From Sitta carolinensis (taxonomy: Eukaryota; Chordata; Aves; Passeriformes; Sittidae): a stretch of DNA of 64,000 nucleotides. The translations under genes and the position numbers were made by a program. The stretch is taken from contig JAVUNC010000006.1 of assembly GCA_032173965.1 (NCBI GenBank), positions 21,384,370 through 21,448,369 on the forward strand. The letters run 5' to 3'. The notes beneath the pieces are model-generated. The model did not search any database. It was not told the DNA's origin and was given only the letters and a program-made list of their open reading frames with translations. Below, piece after piece: positions 54,926 through 64,000 of this stretch (positions are counted from its first letter, which is position 1; every line of letters starts with the position of its first letter).

Positions 54926-57900
54926 ATGAAACTGTTTTCCTGCAGTATCCAGGACTGTTCCCACGTGCCCCTTCCTTTCAGGGTCTCTTCTCTGGTGTGG
55001 GTTGAAGGCCATGCCTAACCCCAGAAAGTGATGTTGCTTCTTGCCTCCCAGACTGGTTTGAAAGGCTGGCTTGGTGTTTAATGCTGCTTTGCCCTCTAAA
55101 TCATCACTTAATGTTGCAAGTGGGCATCCCAGCTTGGCTTTCATGTAGGCATTGCCTTTAATTCTGTGTGAGGCCCTAAAAACAGGTACATAAACCAGTT
55201 GCAGCATCTCTGCTGCTCCTCTCTGCTTCAGCTCCAGGTGTACCTGAGAGCATCACCATGGCTACAGCAGCTCATAGCCACTGGAGCTTTTACAGGGCAT
55301 TTTCAGATCTGGGAAGTGATCAGAGTTTAGGGTGCTGTGCCCTTCCCCTCAGGACTTGGTGGGAACTCTTTTGCCTCCTTCAGCTTGCTGTTCTCCAGGA
55401 GGGCTCTGTCCTGTCCTTGGAGCAGGCAGTGTCTGCAGTTCTCAGGGGTGTGGTGCTGGGAACTGGCAGAAAATGGAATTTACAGGTGAGTGCTGTATGT
55501 CCTGTCACACCTACTGACCTTTGCTTGGTTCAGCACCTGTTGGCAGCACGTGTGGCTGATGTGATGGAAGGACAGAGGACTGTGCTGCTTTCTCTCTTCA
55601 TGCTGCCTGGCTTTGTGCTTACAGCAGTGGTGGTGGAGGTCCATCAAGCTTTACTTCTCCAAATTCATGGAGAACTGTTTGCCCTGGAGTGTGCTCAGAA
55701 GGTTCTTCCCAACCCTGTGCCCAACCCTAATGAGCAGCATTGTCCAGAAGGGAGACAGAGGTGGCATCTCAAAGCCTTGGAGGATTTATGGAGGTTTTCT
55801 TAGGATTTTATTAGTTCTCTGGGCTTTCCCATGGCAGCTCAGTTGAGAGTTTTTCCTTGTTACCTTCACCTAAGGTCACTTCCATATCTTCAGCCTGTGC
55901 TACACTACCACTAGGATTGGGTTGCGTGCTAAATTTAGTGAACCTTTTTACAGCTTGGTTTGTGTGTGTAAAACCAGAGAGGGGTTTAGCAGCTTTTAAG
56001 GGGTTAGAGCCCAACAAGATGCCCAACAAGGCCAGGCTTTCTTTGCACAGGTGGCAGCACCCCAGGCCAGGTGTGGGAGGGTTCTTCTCTGCCTCAGTGT
56101 ACTTCCACCCAGGGATTTGCTGAGGTGCAGAGCCCGTGGGTGGGAGGAGGGCTGTGGAGGCACAATTAGAACTTGCATAACATGGTCTGCAGTCTGAGGC
56201 ATGTGAGAAGTGCTGGTGGAGGGGTTGGGTTTCAGAAGTTTTAAAGGCTTGTGAAAATTCTTGATCAGATGTTTCCATTACAATCTTGCCTTTTTTGCCC
56301 CCCCCCCATCTCCAAGTTTTTACCTCTTTTCCTATGCTGTTTGTCTGCCAGAAAATGAGTTTTTTGGCTTCAGGTCTGGTGTACCTATTTCTCAGTAGAT
56401 TTTTTTTTTTTAATCCCTGCTTGTTACTACAGGCTACTGGACTAATAGTCTGAGATGTAACTTAAGTTGGAGGCCAATAAGTTTAGATCTGTGTGGTTGC
56501 AATGAAGTATTTGTTCAATTCTTGCACGCCAAAGGAGGAGCAGATTGTGGGACAGCAAAGCAAAGGGAGTGAGACCCAGAGAAGCGTGAGAGAAATGACC
56601 TCAATTACTCTGCATTTCTGTTGCTGAGCATTTTTAGGCCTTTTTAACAACCTGGCACATTCTAGAGTTCAGATGAGTGCTGAGCGTGTTGGGGCGGGTG
56701 TGTGTGCTTGTGTTAGGAGGCAGAACTCTGGGTTGTTGGGTTCTTGACTTGAACTCAAAACTCTTCAAATATGCATTTCACTCTTTGCAGTTCCTTTAGG
56801 AGACTCCTGCTCTCTTGGTCCTTATGGTCACAAGTGGAAAGCTTTAGAGATGTGCTTTGCCCACGCCTTTTGCGGGGTTCTCCTGTGCTATTGCGGTGAA
56901 CTGGACTGTGGAACTGGGACCAGTAAGGAGGGTTGCAGCATCCCCTGGGCTGCTGCTGCTCAGGGGACCATTCGCAGCCCTCAGCATCACTCACCTGGGG
57001 CATCAACAGCTGCATGAGGAGGGGGGTAAAAGCCTTCACCATGTGGCTCGGGTGTGATTCAAGCGTTAAGCAAGTCTGTGGAGGAGCTGCAGCCTTTTCC
57101 CTGCTGCTGGAGGGGAGTCTGGGCCTCTCCTCTGGTTGCTTTAAGAGGCAAATATTGCCTCGGGGTCTGCTGAAACCCTGCACTGATTCCTGAGAGCATG
57201 TGACCTTCTTAAGCTGCCTGCCAGAGCCTAAAGGATGCGGGTGATGACACCGTGAGCTGACACCGGCTGCGTGTCATGGCTTCAGCTGCCAGTGCCTTCA
57301 GCAGACTGGTCAGCGAAGCACAGGGAGGTTAACAAGGTGAAAAGAAGCCTTGTGGGGAGGAATGTGTGGTGCTGCTGGTGAGGAGCACATCTTGTCGGGG
57401 AAGCTGAAGGGATGGCATCCCGGTGGAGCTGTAGCCAGTGAAATTCTCGTTGTAGTGCAGGAGGTGTTTCGGCTGGCTGATGGGGTGAGCTCTTAGTGCT
57501 GCCCTCGGTAAATGAGATACGTGCAGTGTCTCAGAGGAGAGCAGAGAAAGGCCTTAACACTTCACCTGCCTCAGCAGGGAAACGGCCACAGTTCAGCAGC
57601 AATTTCTAAAACTTCATGTTGTGCTTTTAAATAGAGTTAGAAGTTCCAGCTCATGATGCAATTTATACTTTGAAACGCGCTGGTGTAAGTAACTTGTATG
57701 GTGCCAGTGCTGCAGGGATTGCTTCTAAAGCCTCTTTTATTCCTAAACCATTTTGAAACTTTATTTCTAACAGTATTAACAGCACCATATTTTACAACAT
57801 GAGGGATCTGGCTTGGATATAGAATTGCTGTCTTTTTGCCTGCATGATAACGTGCTTTGGGATAAATGCTAAAGGACAGCTTTGCTATGGAGCAGTCAAG

Positions 57901-60579
57901 CTAACTCATGTCTACTGTGGAAGTTTTCGTGATGGAAGTTTGTTCAGCCTTCAGCTGGTGCAAGTTTCTGCTGGAGCAGAAAGTCAAAATATCAGTGCTG
58001 TAGGAAGCCCTATCACCAGCAGAACCTTCTGTGGTCCAGATTCAGTCCTGAGCATGCCTCTAAACATTCCCTGTGTTCAGAGAGTTTGTTAGTAGAGTGT
58101 GAACAATGCTTTAATCTGGCAAATGATTTTAAATTTAATGCACGGTTGAAATAAAATCCAACCCTCTTTGGAGGTGTCATTCCTAATGCGACTATGGATT
58201 AAAACTCATTGATTGCTACCAGCAAAAGGATGAAATAAAACACAGGGCCCTTGCTCCAGCAGAGGCTGCAGATTGCCCATTACAGCCCTGAGCACCTTGT
58301 TGGATTGAGGATAGAATGTTTTCCCGACTTGCAGCCAAAATGCAGCCATGGCCCATTGCTGCCCATTTGTTCCCAGGCCAGCATTGTCCTCTGGCTTCAG
58401 CCCCTCCCTGCAAGGTGGGAGCAGAGGAAGCTGGCCAGGGTCCTGTTCCTTGGGTGCAGTTCAGGGCAGCAGAGCTGTTCGTGCACAGAGGAAGGGAGGG
58501 TAGCAAGTAATGCCTGCTCAAGCCTGGCTGTTCAGATTTTCCAGTGTTGTTTTTTTTTTTTTTTTTGTGTCTTTCTGACCCACGACTGTGGTGTAGAGTA
58601 TTAAAAGTAAAAGCAGACCTGCTGATGCAGTGCTTACCAGGCTGCGTGGGCAGAGGAGGAGGCAATTCCAGCCTCGGAGTAATCCCTAAATTCTAGTTTG
58701 GTAGTTGTGCATGTTGGTGATAATTTCATTTATGATGCCTCGGTCAGTTTACAGGAACTTTGACCTCTCTGTGTTTAGTCTCTGTTCCTCCAGTCATCCA
58801 GCCTAAACTGAAGCTGCCCTTTTAAAATCTTGAGGTCGAGAAAATAATTGCATACCTCTGAGTTTTAAACTCTTGGCACATTTGAAAATTTATTATCAAT
58901 CCTTGAACTTTGGTTGTTTAACCTATGGATACTTTCCCCCTCCATTCTTTTATTGTACTGTGTGTGGTGACAAAGAAGAAAGATCTTCCCTGTTGATTCC
59001 TCTCCGTTTGCAGCTGAAGAATTATCAAGACTCAGTCTGATGATGGGGTACAGCAATCTTGTTTCACTTGCTGCCTTCTGATGCTCTCATTTAGCTACAT
59101 CTGTGCCACACTGACAGTAATTTTGATACAGCAATCACACGTTTTCTCTTTAGAGACAGCTGAAATCACTCAACTGCTTAGACATAATGTGTGCAATAAA
59201 TAATGTCTCGAGACTCTAGGTAGTTAGAACAAACCACATAAAAGCATCTAGATCTGATATGATTCACAATCACTGAAGTTTTGATTTCCCTCTGAGCTAA
59301 CAACTCTCCTCTGCCTTGCAGCCTGTTCCCAGTGCAGCTCAATTTCATTTTCCTCTAGGAATTCAGATAGATGAGAGCATCCGTCTGCTGCTGGCTTCTC
59401 CTTTTGTCCATTGCTGTTCAACAATAGGATTGTCGAGTCACTGAGAGGTTAACGAAGCTTTTTTTTTTTTTCTTGTCAGTGGTCCAACCTCTTTGTATAG
59501 CTGTGTGGAACAGCACACTGAACAGAAATAATGGGAAAATCTTGTTGCTGGAATGACCAGGGTTGTCATTTTGTGATAGCAGGGTAAAGACTTCAGGCTT
59601 CTGGCTGTGTTACGGGGAGGCTGAGCACAAATCTCTCTGCAAGAACATTAAATATTAGTTTCTCTGTGTCTCCTTACATGTAACAGCAAGGGGAGGGAAT
59701 CTGAACCGTTACAGATGGTTCAGCAGTAGCTCCCATTTAGTATTTAGAATGGTTTTGTTACGAGCCTTTTGGGGTTTGGCATTGGAAAAAGGGTGAATTG
59801 TAGCCCTTAATTATGAAGTGTGGGAACAATTGGAGCTGGACAGACAGGCAGCAGTCCAGCTCCTCTTCCTGAGTGAGCAAAGCTTTTGTGCTGTGCCATC
59901 CTGCTGCACAAATGACCATGCCGGGCTGTTGCTGGATTGATTGGTTTTGATCCCCTTTAGGAAGGGGTTTGAAGCTCTCATTTTGGGTTTATCACAGTAG
60001 TCAGGCTCCTGCCCTGTTGCTCTGAGTAAGCCTGTTACCATGGCTGCCCCAAAGAACTTCCCATGGGGATGAGCATGGGATTAAAAACCAGTTGTTAAAT
60101 CCAGTTGAACTGGGACATCAGTGCCTTGGCTCGTGTGGGTTCAGTGGCAAAGTGGCAGGAGAAGATGTGAAGGTGCTGTGTTTTGCTCCTGCAGGGTCTG
60201 GAGAGCTTTGAGGGGGAATTAAGTGTGGGATGGATGACACATGGGTGAGCTGGGACTTACTGGATGTCACTTGGGACACTTCCTTGCCCTATCTCTTATC
60301 AGCTTGTGGCTGAGGGCACCCAGCAGAGCAGGGTGGCAATGGGATTTACAGGAATGTTTGCTGGTGGCAGTGCTCCAAGAAACTCTCACCTTTTCCTTCC
60401 AGAGCACTTCTCCAGGCTGGGTTTCCCCTACAGTTCAGGCAAAGTGCACCTGTTATCACTCAGGCCTTGCTGCTGGTCCCAGCTGTTCCTCCTTTGCAGG
60501 CTCTCATTCCAGCAGAGCTCATGCTGAAAATGGAAAATACAGAACTCCTCTTTGGGACACAACTTCACTTTTTTTCTCA

Positions 60580-60587
<8 letters not shown>

Positions 60588-60617
<30 letters not shown>
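60588..60617. repeat. Poly-T run of 30
   Basis: An uninterrupted run of 30 T following a T/C-rich stretch. No CR1 end or processed-gene sequence is visible beside it. Confidence 0.95.
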
Positions 60618-60619
<2 letters not shown>

Positions 60620-61931
60620 TTTCCCCTCCAGGGAGCTGCCGAGCCTCCCTGGTGACTGGTGTATGCGTGGCCCTGCATTCTCCTGTTGGGAATGTTAAAA
60701 ATACCAGCTACAATTTTCCCTTTCCACATACCAAAATATATTAATGTGCTGCTGCTTTGATTAGTCATTTCCTCTTCTTTTGTTCCTTTCACAACAGGGT
60801 AAAGGACAGCGTGTGCATACTTGAGTAAAATCTTGTCTGGTTAAGAAGTCTGAAGCTAAACAGATTCTCTTGGTTAATACCTGTCTTTGTTGGCAGAAGA
60901 ATTCTGTTCTTATCCCTTCAATATATGTTCAAAAATAAGTCCGGATAAAGTCACTTTTATGGCGTTCAGACTAAGAATATCTTTGTGTGATTTATTTTTG
61001 TAGTGGAAAGAAATTCTAATATGAACAAGATTAATATTCTTATCATGAATTTAATACATTCTTGCAAGAAGACCTTTGGTGACATATTGCAATAGGAAAT
61101 TTTCCAAATTCATTTATTTTGAGCTTTCTTGTCTTCCTCCTGTGCCATCACCTCCGTGCACACATTGCTCCTGTGAGATCTCCTTCAGTGTGGGTGGAAA
61201 CTTGGTGAAAGCAGCAGTGTGACACTGTTGGGCTGTGCATGGCTCACTTTGGGGTAGTTCTGACAGCCTCTGCACCCTCGGGGTGTGGGGTACAAAGGTT
61301 AATAAATCCAACTTCCAGGGACCTGCTAAAGTTGCCTACCCTTGAAGGCTGGATGCTTTTTGCTGCTCTGTTGCTGTGGCTGCCTTAGTGAGAAATTTGG
61401 GAGAAAAGCTGTAGCACCAGGTGGTCTGGAGAGCTGCAGGACAAGTGGTAGGTTTAAAACTTTCTTGTGTGTGCGGAGGAATACAAGTGAAGAGGCTAAA
61501 AAGTTGCCTGGCGAGTCTAGTTAAGGGCAAAGTTGAGCAGAAATGCAGAGAATTGAGCAGTAAATGAAGAGTGATCTCAGTCTGTCCAGCCTTTAGAAGC
61601 ACAGCCCATAAACAGCATGCCATCCTCTTTAGCAATCTGTTGTGGTTTCCCTGTGGCTCTGGTGCTGAGGGCTCTGCTCTGCCCTGCATTCAGGGGGAGC
61701 ACAGCTTGTGCCTGCTTGGGCAGCAGGGGGAAAGCTGTGCTGCTGGGATGTGCAAAGCTTGCAGAAAGGGGGCTTTACCTCTCCTGGGATGCACAGGCAG
61801 GTAATACACTCCAGTCTTCTCCTTGGTTCTTTGCAGCTCTTGTGTATAAAACCCTGGGTTGTTTTTTTTTTGAATGAGCATTAGCCTCCCAGTACTCGGA
61901 TGCCATTCATAGTTTCACAGAATCTGCTAAG

Positions 61932-61933
<2 letters not shown>

Positions 61934-61974
<41 letters not shown>
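61934..61974. repeat. Poly-A run of 41
   Basis: An uninterrupted run of 41 A. The sequence to its left gives no recognisable processed gene, so I do not call it a retropseudogene tail. Confidence 0.95.
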
Positions 61975-61977
<3 letters not shown>

Positions 61978-62212
61978 GAACCAAAGGCCTTTGCTTCTTT
62001 TGTTTCTGTCTTCTCTTATTTTACATTTATTTTTTTAAATGTTAACAAGTATTCATAATACAAGAATGTATATTTATGTAGTTCTATTTGCTGTATACAC
62101 TGGGAAAGGGAAAATGTTTCATTCAGCTGTTTTCTTTTTGCAGATTGCTGTGAAGGTATGAGAGGAATTTGAGTACTGAGAAGCTACTGCTCATACCTGC
62201 TCTCCTCTGTTA

Positions 62213-62430
62213 TAGAATTATGGAATGATTTGGGTTTGGAAGGGACCTTAAAAACCATCTTATTTCTACCCCATGCCATGGGCAGGGATACCTTCCACTA
62301 GACCAGGCTGCTTAAACTCCATCCAAACTGTATTTGAACACTTCAAGAATGGGGCAGCCACAGCTTCCCTGGGCAAGCCTGTGCCACACCCTCACCACCC
62401 TCACAGCCAAGAATTTCCTTACACACTTGA
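62213..62430 (-). mobile_element. CR1 LINE, 5'-truncated 3' end
   Basis: Antisense CR1: TATAGAATTATGGAATGATT, TGCCATGGGCAGGGATACCT, CCACACCCTCACCACCCTCA in order. Confidence 0.92.
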
Positions 62431-63844
62431 AATTGGATGTAAGAAGATGAAAGGGATGTAGCAACCCTAAATTTCTCAGGAGATGATCTTAATTTTTTGG
62501 TTTTTTTTGTTTTGGAAGCTGGGGCTCTGCCTCATTTGTGAGCAGAGGGTGGTCAACTGCATCATTCCCATGGGTGCTGCAGACCTTGTTTTAATTGAGT
62601 TAAAGTAATAGAGCACAGCAGGGGCAGGTGCAGAATGAACATACTTACACTAATGCAACTTTTTCCTGCATCAGAAAGGGATTGAGCTGTATTAAAGTGA
62701 GCAAACCCACCTAGGCTCAGACCTGTATTGTACCTGCCCTGTCTTTTTAGGGACCGGTAGCTGCTCCCTGAGGCTTCCTGTGGGTCCAAGGTGAAGATTA
62801 TACTGTGAATGTCTATTTATACACTAGACCACAACAGCTGTCTTAAGGCCTTTGTTGAGGTGCACAGCAGCTTTAAAGCTGTGTAAATGGCTTTTGTGTG
62901 TGGTAAAGCCGAGCTGCTGTGGAGTGTCACAGCAACCTAGATTGTACAAACCCCTGGGAACTTCCCAGACAGCTAATTAGAATAAAAACAGGTGTGGCCT
63001 GGTCCCTCCCTCCTGTCCAGGGCTGGGCAGAAGCAGATTTCAGGTGTGGTTGTGTGTGTTTAATGCTTTTGCCTGTCTGACCCAAGAGTCCTGGCTCGAA
63101 TCTGTACCTGCCTTGTGCTTTTGGATGGGCTCATGTTGCAGGAGATCCCTTGATGCTCAGAAAACTACACGACATATGGAACTGCTGCTCAGACTGGGAA
63201 CCTAAATTCAGCTTTGGCCATAAGTCTGCTAGATTTGGCTCTTATTTGTAGTATTATTTTGAGAAAATCCTGTGGTCTTTTTTTTTTATGCCTTCCTATT
63301 TTGAGAAGTATCACTTCCCAGTTCCCTGCGCTCGGAAGCGGGTGGTGATTGAACAGCAAATGTCTGATCAAATGTGGAGAGCAGGGAAAGGGGAAATTCT
63401 TACCCAAAAGCCTGAGCTGGCTGCTTGGGTGTTTAAATGCCTCTCAAATAGTTCATGGTGGTGTGGGCAGAGCATGTCTGTACGTGAATGAGTGAAGGAA
63501 GGAGCTGGGGATGCCTCAGGGACTCCTTGGAAGTAGCGATGGGAAGATGCAGACTTGCTGAGTAATTCCTGCTGGAAGAAAGAAACCTTTGATTCTTTGC
63601 AGGTACTTTGGAAGAAGGTAGTGTAAAGATAATTTCTTATCTTCTGACTCTGGAGATAATAGGTGTGCGTGTGTGTTAGCTGCTAGTGATTTAAAGGGCA
63701 AACTTGCAGTTTCTGGAGTCTGGTGGAGACAAGGACATTTTTCTCTGGCCCTGATGCACACTGGCATTTATCCCAAGTAACATCCCCTCACAAATACTGC
63801 AAGAAATGTTTTGGTTTCACAAGACTTTCCTGTGCTGAACAATA

Positions 63845-64000
63845 TAGACTCATTTAGGTTGGAAGAGCCCTATAAGATCAAGTCTAACCATTCCCCAGCA
63901 CTGCCAAGGCCACCACTAACCTCTGTCCCCAGGTGCCACATCCTCACGGTTTTTAAATCCCTCCAGGGATGGGGACTCCACCACTGCCCTTGGCAGCCTG
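63845..64000 (-). mobile_element. CR1 LINE, cut by the right edge
   Basis: Antisense CR1 of another subfamily: CATTTAGGTTGGAAGAGCCC, GATCAAGTCTAACCATTCCC, GATGGGGACTCCACCACTGC. It continues beyond base 64000. Confidence 0.92.

Larger units (their letters stand above)
48582..64000 (+). other. KTN1: Probable KTN1 intron 1, running off the right edge
   Basis: 15.4 kb with no coding exon that I can identify. Contents: three CR1 copies (54640, 62213, 63845), a 30-T run (60588) and a 41-A run (61934), and otherwise unique sequence. The longest open frame (55258-55803, 181 codons) has no recognisable domain or splice context. Confidence 0.5.

Noticed and set aside
55258..55803. 181-codon plus-strand open frame in the presumed KTN1 intron
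   Set aside because: No recognisable domain, no splice context, and such a length can occur by chance in 15 kb of intron. A decayed gene cannot be excluded, but I cannot support one.
1..64000. Endogenous retrovirus, CRISPR array, phage or bacterial-type gene cluster
   Set aside because: I saw no paired LTRs, no retroviral gag/pol motifs, no regular spacer-repeat array and no bacterial gene organisation. The window is ordinary avian nuclear DNA.

Overview
The window is a stretch of bird nuclear genome, most likely from a passerine or related bird. Three things show this: intron-split vertebrate genes with GT-AG borders, CpG-rich promoters, and many truncated CR1 LINE 3' ends with almost no other transposon class. 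I recognise four vertebrate genes in the order FBXO34 (+), ATG14 (-), TBPL2 (-), KTN1 (+). This is the gene order I recall for human 14q22, which in chicken lies on chromosome 5. It is a conserved chromosomal block. I see no operon, phage, CRISPR array or other exotic system.

Layout: 1-2440 holds the 3' part of FBXO34 (F-box adaptor) and its 3' UTR. 2441-6184 is convergent intergenic DNA. 6185-24688 is ATG14 on the minus strand: ten coding exons that I mapped to the base, a 2.5 kb 3' UTR and a CpG-island promoter. 24689-27283 separates it from TBPL2. 27284-35878 is TBPL2 on the minus strand with seven coding exons. A plus-strand tRNA-Gly(UCC) gene sits inside TBPL2 intron 1, just 51 bp from exon 1. 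35879-47690 is gene-free DNA. 47690-48250 is an imperfect G-rich minisatellite. 48250-48980 is a CpG island with a probable non-coding first exon of KTN1, and 48582-64000 appears to be KTN1 intron 1.

The neighbours do not form one pathway. ATG14 is the autophagy-specific subunit of PI3-kinase complex I. TBPL2 is an oocyte TBP paralogue. FBXO34 is a predicted SCF substrate adaptor. KTN1 encodes the ER kinesin receptor kinectin.

The most notable observations are these. (1) Single-base frame breaks in three otherwise intact conserved genes (FBXO34, ATG14 exon 6, TBPL2 exons 1 and 6), several in homopolymers or GC-rich sequence, look like uncorrected assembly indels. (2) A CR1 copy with about 30 bp of extra 3' sequence sits between two copies of the TBPL2 exon 5 splice acceptor. 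(3) ATG14 has a GC-AG intron. (4) A diverged 112-bp tandem duplication lies in ATG14 intron 5. (5) A TFEB-type E-box and a ZNF143-type site sit at the ATG14 start.
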